Below, piece by piece: positions 22,187 to 34,269 of a stretch of 64,000 bases of DNA (within the stretch, counting starts at the first letter, position 1; every line of letters starts with the position of its first letter). Location of the stretch: NCBI RefSeq assembly GCF_050436995.1, contig NC_134766.1, positions 8,990,001 to 9,054,000 of the forward strand, read 5' to 3'. The stretch is from Anticarsia gemmatalis (lineage: Eukaryota; Arthropoda; Insecta; Lepidoptera; Erebidae). The notes under the pieces were generated by a model. That model was not told the DNA's origin. It searched no databases and worked only from the letters and a program-made list of their open reading frames with translations. The translations under genes were made by a program, and so were the position numbers.

Positions 22187-22799
22187 TTGTTAAACTGATT
22201 AGCGTCTCTGAAGTTTTTCTCAAGAACTATTTTCTTAAACAATTAAATGTCATACGCTCGTTTGTCTTCTTTTAGAGTGAAAAGGATAGCAAAGTTATGC
22301 TTTTGGAAACTGCATATAAAATAAAACAAGCATAACTTGTTTTATACCATGTATTATACTATGTGAATGAAATGAATGTAGCTAAAAAATTAGAGCAACC
22401 AAATAATGTAAAATTTATTATAAAAAATCTTATTTTTTTCAAGATAAAAAGTACTTGTATTTATTGGTAAAACACTTTTGGACACAAGAAATCCATAATC
22501 TTTTACTCATATAAACCTGACAAAAGAACTTGGATATTACCACAAGCAAAATTAATTTTGCAACCAACATTTAACTTAAACTCCATGATTTAAAAACAGT
22601 TTGCTTGTATCATTATCAGAGAATGCGGTCGTGAAAATAATTGGTTTGTGCATCGCGTGTCGCGGGTTACCGGCTGATTCATTGTCTGATATTTGATCCC
22701 CGATTTAAAAGATAATGTTTAATTTCAACCTGCATATTCTTTTAATATAATATATTATTGTATAAGCATGTGATATGCTGGTATTGTAGGTATAATGTA
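22187..22799. other. Nothing recognised
   Basis: AT-rich DNA, apart from a short CpG-rich patch near 22625-22680 with GCATCGCGTGTCGCGGGTTA. No gene was seen. Confidence 0.45.
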
Positions 22800-22930
22800 C
22801 TTTAAAGCCCGTAGCTATCAGCTTTTCAAGGCTATAATGGAAAAATGCATTACATGTTAAACTCGCCCCCTATTAAGTACGACTATCATTTTTAATGGTG
22901 AAACGTGGGTGTTTATTTTATCCGTACCCA
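22800..22930 (+). mobile_element. SINE fragment
   Basis: Holds ATTACATGTTAAACTCGCCC, then CCTATTAAGTACGAC and GGTGAAACGTGGGTGT. It is the body of the SINE family at 44118 and 45820, without head. Confidence 0.5.
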
Positions 22931-22939
22931 AATGGTAAA

Positions 22940-23196
22940 ACGGAACCCTATCAATAAGCCTCCGCAGTTTGTCTGTCTGTCTGCAGGCTGTATTTCATAA
23001 ACTGTGATATACATAAATTAAAATTTTCATGATTATGTCTTTCCGTTGCCGCTAAAAGAACAGATACTATTTTTTTTAAATAAAATATTAAGTATCCCTA
23101 TACAATAAAGTTTTATTTTAGGATTTTTTTTCTCAATATTAATGATGATAGTACGGAACCCTTTGTGCGCGAGTCCGACTCGCACTTGACCGGTAT
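22940..23196 (+). mobile_element. Common insect repeat, 'cggaaccct' family
   Basis: It starts with ACGGAACCCTATCAATAAGC, continues with GTCTGTCTGTCTGCAGGCTG and CATAAACTGTGATA, and ends ACGGAACCCTTTGTGCGCGA, then GTCCGACTCGCACTTGACC. This opening and closing pair is a very common lepidopteran repeat. Partial relatives are at 47745 and 50013. Confidence 0.65.
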
Positions 23197-23690
23197 TTAT
23201 TTATACACCTTTGCCTACACCTTCGTTTGATATATGTATGTATTATTTAATAGTCATAGAACGCAAAAGTTCAAAGATATCACAATTTTGTTTACAAACA
23301 AGTTCTACGTAAACAGAGATAGCAAAAACAAATGCTTAACATAATCCGAGAACCGAACCCGAAACTTATCTCCTTAGTTCTATAAAGAGATTAAATAGTT
23401 TTAATATGCATTAAGTCTAGGAATTTGCTCGAAGCTTTTAAACTGAAGTCGGTTTTAAAACTTCGTGGGAGCTAAAAGGTTCCGCCTTTCTTAAGCGCCG
23501 TTTGTTAAGTGACGACGTTGTGTGACCTCAATAAGGCTTTATATTAAAGGGTAGTATATTGATAGTAATTAATACGAGTATCTAGATATTTTTGTTGCTT
23601 AGGTACATTTAGGTATTTGAAATTGGTAGGAATATTCTTGCTGTATAAATAATCCTTGTTTTTTAAAAAAATACGTTTTTTTTAGAACTA
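23197..23690. other. Nothing recognised
   Basis: AT-rich DNA leading up to the mariner palindrome. A minus-strand GGTTCGGTTCTCGG at about 23347 is weakly box-B-like. Confidence 0.4.
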
Positions 23691-24114
23691 TACAGGGTGT
23701 CCCGAAACTCAACGATAATCCGAGACAGGATGAAAGGCCAAGTCATACCGGTTCTAGGAAAAATAAAAAAAAAATCCATATCACTTAGTTCAGCAATAAT
23801 AGACACTTTTCAAAAAAGTTGAAATTCCACACCCTTGGTCGCATTTTCAAGTCCTGTGATCACCAATGTTACAATTTCGCTGTGTTTTTTTCAATTTCCT
23901 GATCTTCATTAAATATGCTATTAATCGTAAAACAAATTAATGCACAAAACATTGTTAATTTAATAAAAAAAGTTAAGTTTTAGTGAGTCATGGTTCACAA
24001 AAATATCGTTAGTTAACTTTGACGCTTCATATTGAAAAAAAAATGTACTACACTACCCTTGGCAAGTTATTTCAAAAGTTGGCGCATTTAATCAAGATTT
24101 CAAAATGGTGCAAC

Positions 24115-24360
24115 ACTTGCCACTTTTCTTGCCATTAAAAATGTTATTTTTATTTGAACGACGAGTATCCCCGAAAATGGATCGGACGGAGTGGTACAAT
24201 TGTATGGCCTCCTCGTTCCCCCGATCTAAATCCAGTAGATATTTTTTACTGGGAATGCATAAAAGAAAAAGTCTATTCGAAATGAATACAAAATCTATCA
24301 AAACTGCGCCAGAAAATTGACACAGCGTCAGAAGATATAAATGCAAAGAATTTTGCTTGA
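24115..24360 (+). pseudogene. Transposase C-terminal fragment, left arm
   Basis: Plus-strand reading, with shifts, gives a remnant of the second catalytic region (FQNGA), then after a frameshift YPRKWIGRSG, WPPRSPDLNPVDIFYW, the signature around the last aspartate of Tc1/mariner-type transposases, and KLRQKIDTAS. A stop interrupts after KEKVYSK. The N-terminal DNA-binding part is absent. The 84- and 71-residue frames nearby are other readings of the same DNA. Not functional. Confidence 0.75.
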
Positions 24361-24624
24361 CTGGTGCAAAGGTCTTTTGTAAGGCGTTGCAGAGCCTGTA
24401 TTCGTGCTAGAGGAAAGCAATTATTTTTAGTAAAGAGGTAATTGAGTCAGTGCATAACCAATATTTAATGTAATAAACATAATAGGTAAAAATAATTAAA
24501 AAAAAAGAATGAACAAACCATCGTTCTTTTTTAATTATTCTCCTTAAACTAATGTAATTCCGAATTGTTTTCCTCTGGCACGAATACAGGCTCTGCAACG
24601 CCTTACAAAAGACCTTTGCACCAG

Positions 24625-24869
24625 TCAAGCAAAATTCCTTGCATTTATTTCTCCTGACGCTGTGTCAATTTTCTGGCGCAGTTTTGATAGATTTTGTATT
24701 GATTTCGAATAGACTTTTTCTTTTATGCATTCCCAGTAAAAAATATCTACTGGATTTAGATCGGGGGAACGAGGAGGCCATACAATTGTACCACTCCGTC
24801 CGATCCATTTTCGGGGATACTCGTCGTTCAAATAAAAATAACATTTTTAATGGCAAGAAAAGTGGCAAG
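24625..24869 (-). pseudogene. Transposase C-terminal fragment, right arm
   Basis: This is the inverted twin of the left-arm fragment. Here the frame stays open through WPPRSPDLNPVDIFYW, KEKVYSKSIQNLSKLRQK and ARNFA, because the left arm's stop is a serine codon. The N-terminal half and first catalytic residues are missing, so it cannot be an active transposase. Differences between the twins are a handful of substitutions, for example EDINAK against GEINAR. Confidence 0.75.
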
Positions 24870-25293
24870 TGTTGCACCATTTTGAAATCTTGATTAAATG
24901 CGCCAACTTTTGAAATAACTTGCCAAGGGTAGTGTAGTACATTTTTTTTTCAATATGAAGCGTCAAAGTTAACTAACGATATTTTTGTGAACCATGACTC
25001 ACTAAAACTTAACTTTTTTTATTAAATTAATAATGTTTTGTGCATTAATTTGTTTTACGATTAATAGCATATTTAATGAAGATCAGGAAATTGAAAAAAC
25101 ACAGCGAAATTGTGACATTGGTGATCACAGGACTTGAAAATGCGACCAAGGGTGTGGAATTTCAACTTTTTTGAAAAGTGTCTATTATTGCTGAACTAAA
25201 TGATATGGATTTTTTTTTTATTTTTCCTAGAACCGGTATGACTTGGCCTTTCATCCTGTCTCGGATTATCGTTGAGTTTTGGGACACCCTGTA

Positions 25294-25845
25294 TATGTGC
25301 CTACGTTTATCGATTAGGAAATCCAGTTAAGCACCTGGTTCAAAAATAATAAATAATAACTATACCGCTGCTGTTTCTTGAGATAAAAAACAAGGGGGAG
25401 TATAATAAAAAAATTAACCACATTGACCAACATCTCCCTGCAACTCTTCAAGAAATGCTCTTGCTTCAAAATTTAAGGGTATGGAAATGTCATCACACTA
25501 TCTTCACCTTCACTGTTAAAACAAGCAATAATTATTTCAGTTCTAAATAAAAAATAAGACTTCACCAAAATAAAATTTGTGCTACATAATAAATCACAAA
25601 AACCTGCATTTAAATTCGAAATTGCAGAAAATTCGTATAATTTAAAACCCTCAACATTTTAGATGAATCTAGCGTAGATGATCTACGGTGCGACAACGGA
25701 TGCTGGTCGTACATTATGCACCAACTAATTTACATTACTACGACTAACGTTAGCGAGGGACTGAGATGATTTCAAGTGAATGTATGCTTGTGATAGATGA
25801 CTCTGTTAAATATACTGCTTCCTCGAATTTTAGAATATTATATTA
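25294..25845. other. Nothing recognised
   Basis: AT-rich DNA with no gene-like frame or known repeat, between the palindromic element and a Helitron end. Confidence 0.5.
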
Positions 25846-26095
25846 CTAGCTAACCCGGCAAATGTTGTTTTGCCATATATTTTTTTTCGTATGGCACATT
25901 AAATCTTTAGTTCCGGATGTCATATTCAAAGATCTTTGACAGTCGTTAAAAGTAGTCAGAAACTTTAAAGCCTGACAAACAGTCTCACCGAAGGGTACCG
26001 TAATAATCCAGGTGGAGGTCCGATAGGTTGTTCCATATGACATACTGGTATTCAGCTGCATCAGGTGAGACTGAAAGCCGACTCGAAATCAGTGT
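25846..26095. mobile_element. Helitron end joined to a SINE tail
   Basis: The first 50 bp, CTAGCTAACCCGGCAAATGT then TGTTTTGCCATATA, are a familiar lepidopteran Helitron 3' end (minus orientation). From about 25900 the sequence changes to a plus-strand SINE tail: AGTCGTTAAAAGTAGTCAGA, GTCTCACCGAAGGGTACC and GGTGAGACTGAAAGCCGACT. The tail matches 56210-56405. Confidence 0.6.
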
Positions 26096-28904
26096 AAAGG
26101 TTTTGAACAATCACTGGGTTTAATAAATTTTATCAACATTAATTCTGAAAAATGCTTTAGCAGTTTTCCAATAAAGTTGCGGCGATCATCGGGCAATTTT
26201 TAAACTACGTTTAAAAAGAGGATATTACGTTACGCTAATATGAACAGTTATTAAAAGGCGATGCAGCGCAACCCAAACAATTTATGCTTCAATTTACAAT
26301 AGTGCTTGTTTTATAGATTTTATCTGTAAAATGTTATAGATTTTGTAAAAAAATAAATGCCACATTCTCAACTCTGTAAAGCAAGCATAAAGTTACACGA
26401 TGTTAAGATTTTTTCTTCTCTAAGCTAGTGTGAAGTACCAGGCTCTCAGTTAGTATAAGAGATAAGTGGGTGTATTCTTTAAGGCCGGAAGCTTCGACAG
26501 TTCTTGAGATACGTTCCAAAGACGTCCAATTGAGAGGTTGATCTTTTTAATCTTATGAAAGCCTGGTATTAAAAAATCAGATTTTCTAGGCATTAGAGAT
26601 TTTTTCGACAGTTATTCTCGAAGTCTCGGGTTCAATACCACTTCACGGTAAAGCTAAAATAGGATTTAGTTTTTGTAGGACTGTTTTCAGACTGGACTTT
26701 GACAAATGTACCTATTTATAATTGGCTTTCCTACAGTATACATGGGAACAGGATTAATTCTTTTCTCTTTACATTTTCGATATAACAGGCAATACAAAAA
26801 AACATTTATTGTATAAATTTATTTTAAAAAATATACTTTTAATAGTTTTTTCTTAATTTTTCACTTAAAACTTAGGATAAACCCGTGTATTTCCTTAAAA
26901 ACCTTGAAAACAATTCATACAAAATTCCAATCATACACATACAATTTCGTTCAACATTTCACATAATATCTACCAAAAAAATATCACACTATCTGTGGCC
27001 TCTCAAAGCGAAGTGTACCGCCCTAATTAGTACATTCGAAAACTAGGTTAGCTTGAAGAAAATTCATTTCCTCATAATTTCCTCTCTGTGAGCGACGCGA
27101 CGGACAAAATAAGGGAAAAAGAGTAGTTTGGACAAATCTGTCGCGTCAAAGGATGGTAAATTGATGAGTCATGGTGAATGAATGAAATGTCCTTGGGAAA
27201 ACGGAAAACTGCTTGAAAAGTTTTATTCTACTTAAGAAATTAGTAGAAGAGGGAATTTTGGTAAGGTTTTTGTGAAGATTATGCTTCAATTTGAAAGATT
27301 TTCTAGTTAGTAAGTATAGTCGCCATTTCGTTATTTTTGGTTTCCTGTACCTATTTTCTTTTCGATGGTTAAGTATAGTTTTATAGAGTTATTCAAATCA
27401 ATGTTTAATTAAACAATTAATTCTCATGATTATCATATTATACTTATGTCTAGTCTGCCTTTAGCGTATTTTATTCCAAAATGCTTTTCGTTTTAATTCT
27501 TTTAGATAACTGATTTCCAAAACTTCTATCTTTCATATCAAACCCAAACGTAATCAATGACTGTCCATAAGAAATAATTCTCTGTCTACAAATCTTTCAA
27601 ATACCCTTAATAAAATTCAGGGTAGAGGGATGAAAATACGTATAACTTTAGAACGTAAGAATAGGAAATCAGGGCAAACATTTTGGCGGAAGAACCCGAG
27701 CCGGAACGTTGGCGAACTATAAATAAGAGCGAAAGGGTTCGGGTTGCGCCGGTGAAATTACACCTCTTCTAAGTTTATAGCTTCCTAGTAGCCTGATTAG
27801 CACTGCGCTGAGGTTTTCCAAGTGGAAATAGATTTTCATGCTTTTCGCCTTCCACTAGCAAATGTTATAGATTTTAACACGTTAGATAGATACTTTTATG
27901 GCATGCATGTATGGACCAATAATAGTATGTATTTTAATTGAATAATTGTATCAGTATCTATACTATTATATCTTTTCACGTGGCTTGTCCGTAGAGGCGC
28001 GTACTAGGTAGTAGAAACCCACCTCTCTTAATTCGTTTCGTTGACTACCACCTAAAATATTTTAATAGTAATGCTATTTACCTGTCAACAAAATATTTGA
28101 GTGTCTTTAGAAAACATTGATTTTATCTATCGCTACCCACTAAACACATGAAGTGCCTTATTAAAATCTATTTTCAATGTGTCGCCTATAAATAAGACAA
28201 GGATTGGCTTTCTATTTACATTTATACATTTTATCTACGAAAATGTCATTTTATTTGCCAAAATAACTACCCAAAACCAAATTAACTTCTTTCAACTACG
28301 TCTTCGCACCCCAAATATAACCTACCTCAATCTATCAATCACGTCAATAACTGCTACCGTCAATCAATTCTAATTGAAGGTACCAGGCGCTCAGAATAGA
28401 CGTGGAGGTTTAATTTTATTAGAGGGATTACGCTTGAATGCGTTAACGGAGTGATTAGAGCGGATCTAAATGATATTAACTGGTTGAATCGTTGGGAAAA
28501 CCATCAGCTGTGCCTTTGTGAAGAAAAATATGTTGCTGTTCACACGAATAACAAGGTGTTTATACAATTTATAATCTAATTCCTTCTTTTTATTTTATAT
28601 TATAGCTTCTACTTGCGGTTTTAATCGGCTTTGTGCAGTAAACTGTATGTAATCTTTCGGTAATACCTACTTACTGAATCATTAAATATGTAAATGTCTG
28701 TCTGTTACGCTTTCACCAAACCAAATTAGGTTCTAAACCAAATTCTAGAAATGTAGGTCGTTTAATTTTAAAAACATGTTTTTTTTTATTGAAATCAGTT
28801 CAGTAGTTTCGGGGAAGATACGTTATTACAAACTTAACTTTAGGTATCATACCATTGATTAAGAATATTATATACATATAAGTAATAAAAAATATAGGTA
28901 GCAT
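26096..28904. other. Long stretch with little recognisable
   Basis: No gene-like frame. At 27690-27760 there is a GC-rich block. It holds GAACCCGAGCCGGAAC, a TATAAATA (about 27718) and then GGGTTCGGGTTGCGCC, which is partly inverted to the first word. A TATA-type promoter is conceivable but no coding exon follows. The 64-residue frame at 28179 is not convincing. Confidence 0.4.
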
Positions 28905-28910
28905 CCCTAA

Positions 28911-28980
28911 AGGAAAACTTTTTTCATTGTCTCTGACTCCCTGAATTCTTTTTCAGAGACAATTTAAGAGTTTTCTCCCC
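28911..28980. repeat. Imperfect hairpin
   Basis: GGAAAACTTTTTTCATTGTC plus TCTGA on the left pairs with TCAGAGACAATTTAAGAGTT plus TTCTCC on the right, with several mismatches, around about 18 bases. It is likely a small worn MITE. Confidence 0.45.
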
Positions 28981-29164
28981 GAATGTAGGGAGGAATAAAT
29001 GGCAGGGAAGGATTTATTGAGGGTAAAACACCCTTTAAGATTTTCAGGGATCACTTTATGTCTCCAGTTAGGTAATAGGGGGAGTTAGTTTTATTTTAAG
29101 TGAATTTTCAGCTAAATTAAAAACAAGAAATTTTATTAACTTTACAGTATTCAGTTTCAGTATT

Positions 29165-29320
29165 CATACAAACATAAAATTACACCTTGTTCTCATGGGA
29201 CTAGGCAGAGACCATAGAAAGTGTAGTATTTTTAGTATAAAAAAAATTATAAAGCAATAGAAGTTTGTAGGAATCGTAGCAATTGGTGTTCCTAAGTCTC
29301 TGCCTGCCCGGGATAAAGAT
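29165..29320. mobile_element. Two inverted pieces of the 'GGCAGAGACC' repeat
   Basis: A plus-oriented piece (CATAAAATTACACCTTGTTC, GACTAGGCAGAGACCAT) at 29172-29225 faces a minus-oriented one (CCTAAGTCTCTGCCTGCCC) at about 29285-29320. The family is the same as 41600, 47640, 50605 and 62495. Confidence 0.5.
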
Positions 29321-29884
29321 AGTATTACAATTCATACAATTTTTTTGTATGAATTTTGGTAGGTTTGTCTTAACAGGCGATAATATTCGTCGCGTTTTAT
29401 CGTTTTGCTTACATTATGAAAAAATCTTCATAAAAGTTTGAAAGTAAGTACTAAAAATCTAGTAAAGAGGTACTTGAAAAGCAAAATATTATTTCGAAAA
29501 CTAAAATGTAGTTCCACTTTCGTTTGACGCCTAATCCAATATGATTCCAAGTTAGAATAGAACATGGCGTGACGTCATCATACATAATTAATAGAACACC
29601 TTTAACTTCTAACATGCTATGTGCTCCTAGTACACGTATATAGCACACGGTCGTTTTAGTCAATAATTTAGTAGAAAGAAAACTAGGTGAAAAAGCGTTA
29701 TTTCTATGAACCCTTAAATATCTACTAATATTCCTAAGAAAAAATCTTATTTTGGTAATAATTTTAAGTTTTGACGTTGGCATTTTGGATGAAATTTTAC
29801 GAGCAGTTTCATATTTTTCGTTAACCTACCTTTATGTCAAAAATAAAGTTAACTGAAATGATAGCCGACGAAAAAAAACATTGT

Positions 29885-30115
29885 AATAAAACCTTGCATG
29901 CCTGAAAGTACCTTAAACTATTTTTGAACGAATACTTAGGCCCAGTATCAGTTTTTCTAAATATCTAAAATATAGCTTATCAGAGGAAACTCGGACAGTA
30001 GGTTTCATACATTTGCTGTCACTTTATCCAGAAGGTAAATTATCTTACATTAATTCGAGCTGTGAAACTGGCCTTAAGTCTCCAACCGGCACTTGGTCAG
30101 CTTGTGAACTCTACT
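29885..30115 (+). mobile_element. Very worn SINE
   Basis: AAACCTTGCATGCCTGAAAG at 29889 and AAGTCTCCAACCGGCACTTG then GTCAGCTTGTGAACTC at about 30075-30110 keep the order and spacing of the SINE at 21666. The rest is degraded. Confidence 0.45.
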
Positions 30116-30549
30116 TATATTTCTATAAGCTCAGTCAATATTCGATATATATTTTGAGCAACATTAACTTATCAATCGATTGCGGTCACCAATAGGTCAG
30201 AGTAGTATTGACTTAAAACCACATTTACCACATCCCTGTTTACTTAAAGACTTTAACCGAATAAGGCAAATAGTTTGTAGCTAATAGTTTGCGTTGGCTG
30301 AAACTTAGCACTGAATTTCTTTATGTCTAGTAATACGATCCATTTTTTTTTTAAATTTCATAGTATTCTCAAAATGACTACAATACCTAAAAGGCTTATT
30401 TATAATTAAAAAATGTAGTCCGAACTCTTTAACAATTCATCAACATGGCACGATCAGAAATTTTACCTAAATCCTTGTTAGCGAAACGAATTCTTAAAGC
30501 CTTCTAACTAAATTATTCACTAACTAGGGTTAGGATAACAGATATCCCG

Positions 30550-30695
30550 GAATAAAAACTCTGCTATGTATGAAAAATCATAAACCACCTGTCTACCAAG
30601 ATTCATCAAATTCAGTTAAGTATTTTTTGCGTGAAAAGGTAATACACAAACATACATCCAACCTCACAAACTTTCGCATTTCTTACATTTAATAA
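30550..30695 (-). mobile_element. Worn Helitron, family C
   Basis: The minus strand keeps GCGAAAGTTTGTGAGGTTGG and ATGTATGTTTGTG near the 5' end, and the body words found in 5182-5404. The ends are lost. A further small fragment of the same 5' end lies at 31130-31187 (ACTAATATTATAAATGCAAA on the minus strand). Confidence 0.5.
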
Positions 30696-31192
30696 CTGTA
30701 TAACGTATTAGAGTAAGTCGCAAACTCTTTGCTCTGTACAAACACGGTATTAGATGCAAAAATAAGATAGCGACAAATTGTACTGACGAGGTTTTAAGTA
30801 GTTCCGAGTAATGTTAGTAGTTTGGTGGCTCGCCAGTTGCACTACAGTTGACAAATGTTGATGGATTGAGATAAAATATAGTGCTTTCTACGAATTTTGT
30901 AGTATGTTAGGGCTTGTACACATTGTGCTTACTCTTTTTCCCAAAAATGACTTTGTACACACATCTCTACCGTGATACCGTAAAAATACCGTGTTTCGGA
31001 TCGGTTCCTTAAGCTATGGTCCCAAGCTAACTATCTTACCTATAGTAGATAGCACAACTTTAAATTATAGGCTATTGTAGTACGATCCTCTACATTCGGT
31101 ACTAACGCGTATTGCCAAGATGACATTTAAAAACATACGTACACCTTACCCCTACAAACTTTTGCATTTATAATATTAGTAGAATATTGAAC

Positions 31193-31270
31193 TAGGGACT
31201 CAAGGGTCCCCTCTCTCATTCCGTGAAGAGACCCTTATCCGGCAGTAGTGCAGTTATGAGCTAAATTTAT
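31193..31270 (+). mobile_element. SINE tail fragment
   Basis: GGGACTCAAGGGTCCCCTCT, then GAGACCCTTATCCGGCAGTA and GTGCAGTTATGAG correspond to the last 70 bp of the SINE at 21666. It abuts a Helitron 5' end at 31187. Confidence 0.5.
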
Positions 31271-31799
31271 TTTTACTATTTATTTATCGAACAATATTCC
31301 TATAACAAAACTTCTTAATACGCCAAATTTTATGGGCTTTAATCCTTTACAAAACCAACGCATGGTAAAAGCCAAAATGTTAGCAAAAGTTTCCTAAATT
31401 GTCATTTACAAAGTCCTGGTACTCCCACAGTTTGGCATATGGTTTCATTTCGGCTTCCTAGAGGCAATTAAGGGAAAAGCATCGTAAATACATTTTACAC
31501 CACACTCAAGGAAATTCATGTTCATTTCAAATTACCCAGATCTTTGCTATTCCGTTTGTTGAAAGAAAATGTAAGAAGTTTGCTTTTGGGTTATTCAAAA
31601 AAAAACAATTGATTACAGAAATGGGTTATTAAAGAAAAAGAAAAATAAACAAATAAGGAGATTAACGCGAGTAGATATTTTACATAACCATTACTGACCC
31701 ACTGCTGGACCAGTCTCCTCTGAGAATGAGTGATGCCCTACCCATCAGTTAGCTTAACCATGCAGTGCAAGATAGAAACCTGAAAGAACTTACATAAAC
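31271..31799. other. Nothing recognised
   Basis: AT-rich DNA with no gene-like frame and no recognised repeat. Confidence 0.5.
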
Positions 31800-31955
31800 A
31801 TCTATATCTTATATATGAAATTTCCATGCCACAATGTTAGTTACTCCTCCGAAACGGCTTGACCGATTGTCATAATATTTTGTGCGCATATTGAATAGGC
31901 CTGAGAATCAGCCAACATCTATTTTTCAAACCCCTAAGTGACACTATTTTTTCAC
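31800..31955 (+). mobile_element. Short dispersed repeat (copy 2 of 2)
   Basis: Second copy of the element at 3646-3785: CTTATATATGAAATTTCCAT, GAAACGGCTTGACCGATTGT and CAGCCAACATCTATTTTTC. The outer limits are uncertain. Confidence 0.55.
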
Positions 31956-32356
31956 ATGCGAATGCACTCTTCACCTGAAAATGCCAGACTTTTCGGCGCA
32001 GGTTACACTGGCTGTAGTCGCAGACTACTGTTATAAACCTTTATGAATGTTTTCTACAAGATTTAATGATATTTTCACAAGTTATGTTTACAGCCAGTTT
32101 ACAATAGCATAAGCAATTATTTATAAGTGCCACTTATACAAAGTTATGGCTCTAAGAACATTGTACGTGTCAAGTGAATGAAATAATGTTATTATACAAA
32201 TATGGTTACAATCTCAGCACATATAATATGTACTTGAAAATATATGACCGTTACTTAAGATAAACATTTCGTTAAAATAAGTTTCATTGTGATATTTAAA
32301 CTGATACTGTAATGTAGACAAAATCTGTATGGCCGGCTCACCTTCTATTAAAGAAT

Positions 32357-32532
32357 CAGTAGCGCGATTCTGTACAGTCGGTACTGTCGAGTACCGAAAG
32401 TTTGACATTTAGAATGTACTGCCAAAATAGTTCCTACGACGCCCGTCAGAGGCGCTTATCAGATTGAATACAAAATTTCTCGATGACAAGCCGGTTGTCG
32501 GTAATCGATAGTAGTAGAAACTCGAGCTACAG
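32357..32532 (+). mobile_element. MITE family 1, full copy
   Basis: The ends CAGTAGCGCGATTCTG and CTCGAGCTACAG are inverted repeats. The inside holds GTCGGTACTGTCGAGTACCG, GTTCCTACGACGCCCGTCAG and AAATTTCTCGATGACAAGCC. It is 176 bp long. A member of MITE family 2 starts 10 bp downstream. The 64-residue minus frame here is only a reading through it. Confidence 0.75.
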
Positions 32533-32542
32533 TATGCGTAGC

Positions 32543-32675
32543 ACGTATCTCAGTTGACAACTAGTGAACGTCAAATTGATGGTCACTATTTAGTACATCA
32601 CTGCTTTGGCGTAACACGTTCACTATAATCTAAAGGAGAAAACAATGTACAGCATAGTGGCTATAAAACTGCTGT
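32543..32675 (+). mobile_element. MITE family 2, one end degraded
   Basis: It begins ACGTATCTCAGTTGACAACT and runs co-linearly with the reverse complement of 47198-47329 (ATTTAGTACATCACTGCTTT, GGCGTAACACGTTCACTATA, GTACAGCATAGTGGCT). The last 20 bp, which should be the inverted end, no longer match. Confidence 0.62.
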
Positions 32676-33871
32676 ACACAATTCTGGCATTTTGACAGGT
32701 ATTCCTATACATTTATCTGATACTTACTCATAAAGTTTAAAACTGGCCTTATTCTTGTGACTCTCTTTTCTATGTCTTAACTTATCTTACACAGCTAAAC
32801 TCCTAGACCGAATAATATTAAATTTTGGTACAGCGACAAATACATATATCACCGAAGAGGCGGGCCACTTTTACCAAAAACTTTATTTAATCCTATAATA
32901 GAAGCAAAAACTAAAAACCAAAATAGTTGGAGCATTTACAAAATTAAATTAAAATTCACTCGGCTCTTACACAAAGTACTAGGAGTGCATAAATGCGAAG
33001 ATATACGTAGATACAATCTGCATACAAAGCTCCCCTCTAATTACGGTCTAATGGGAATGACAACAATAGTTTGCTTTGTATAGAAATGACATTCAGTCTG
33101 GCCAGTCAGCCTTTAATTTAAGCAAATGGAAGAAATTATAAGGATTTATATCTTTTTAACGTTCTTCGGGCGGAAAATGAGACTGTCATAGCTAGACACA
33201 CGTTTGGAAAAAGAGAGATAAGTAACCTTTGGCGCGGTTAGGAAAAAGATGGGTGTCCTAGTCTGCTCAAGTCTTTCTAAGCCTTAGATAAAGCCTTTAG
33301 GTAATCGTTCTATAGGTACATACTATTCAGCGAAGTATCTATAAGTTTCTTTACAACATCACCATTAATTCGTGCATATAAAATCCAGTCATAAAAACAA
33401 TTTTATCGACATTTTCTTCGCAAAAGAAAAACAGTAAAACAAGAAAAGTTTTCGCAGCAAAATTTCTGACTTTCGTAACCTCTACGGATTTATTAGTGCA
33501 AAAACGCGGTCCCCGCCACGTTTTATTAAAAGACCTAAAAGTTTGACGTGGGTCTGAAGTACTAGGAGTACAGAAATATGAGGATATGAATTGTTATAAT
33601 GACATTGATGTAGTAAGGCGAAATGAGCCTTACTCACTTATATATATATAGCCTTTATGTAATAAAAGAAAGATTACTAAAAGTTGGCCATTTTATTACG
33701 TTGTTACGTCATAATAGATAAACCAATTTTGATGACATTCAGCATATAAATAATTGAAGAAAAAGAAAAAAGATTAAACATTGACTACTAAAATGCGCAA
33801 CAAAGTTGTCTCTCTTAAATAATCGACTTAACAAAGGAGGTACCTCATTCCACTAATTTTTGCTTGTTAAT
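32676..33871. other. Nothing recognised
   Basis: AT-rich DNA. No coding-like frame, tandem repeat or known element was seen apart from a short (TA)n run near 33640. Confidence 0.5.
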
Positions 33872-33915
33872 ATTCCGCCCCTGCCCTGCAGTGGCACAGT
33901 AATGGGTTTAAAAAA
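33872..33915 (+). mobile_element. SINE tail scrap
   Basis: CCGCCCCTGCCCTGCAGTGG then CACAGTAATGGGTTTAAAA is the last 40 bp of the SINE tail at 21666. The 85-residue frame running on from it (33860-34117) starts inside this repeat and is not a gene. Confidence 0.55.
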
Positions 33916-34269
33916 ATCCGCCAAAACTGCACAGACAAAGTCGGTTTTCATCACCTATTCCCAAAAACATTTAGGATTTTTTAAGCTTATTCAAATACCC
34001 TATTATCTAATTCTCTTATGCAATTCAAATTATATAATTCCGTGGTTCCATCTTAAAGTTTTGGGTTATTTATGCAAACTGCAGTTCTATTCTTCAAGGT
34101 CTCTCGTTATAATATAAACGTACCACTAAGTTTTTCCTCGGATTTGGCAAAAACATCGGCTTAGAGAAATGTTAGAGTCTGATCATACACAATGTACTTT
34201 ATTGGGGAAGAAATAATAATATACTGTACAAAATTGTATTATCTGTCTACGAAGAATCTTTTAATTTTA

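Larger units (their letters stand above)
23693..25291. mobile_element. 1.6-kb palindromic mariner-type element
   Basis: Two arms of about 730 bp (23693-24422 and 24562-25291) are inverted copies with very few differences, around a 140-bp unique centre. Outer ends are CAGGGTGTCCC and GGGACACCCTG, flanked by TA on both sides (23691-23692, 25292-25293), the target duplication of Tc1/mariner elements. Each arm carries the same C-terminal transposase fragment reading toward the centre (24115-24360 and 24625-24869). It looks like a head-to-head fusion of two 5' halves, so that the normal 3' end is gone and both ends are the 5' type. It would need a transposase in trans. Confidence 0.85.

Noticed and set aside
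24092..24346. 84-residue frames repeated at 24092-24346 and 24639-24893, considered as a duplicated gene
   Set aside because: They are antisense readings of the inverted transposase fragments; the true reading is the strand carrying WPPRSPDLNPVD.
33860..34117. 85-residue frame
   Set aside because: Its start lies in a SINE tail scrap and the rest has no recognisable features.
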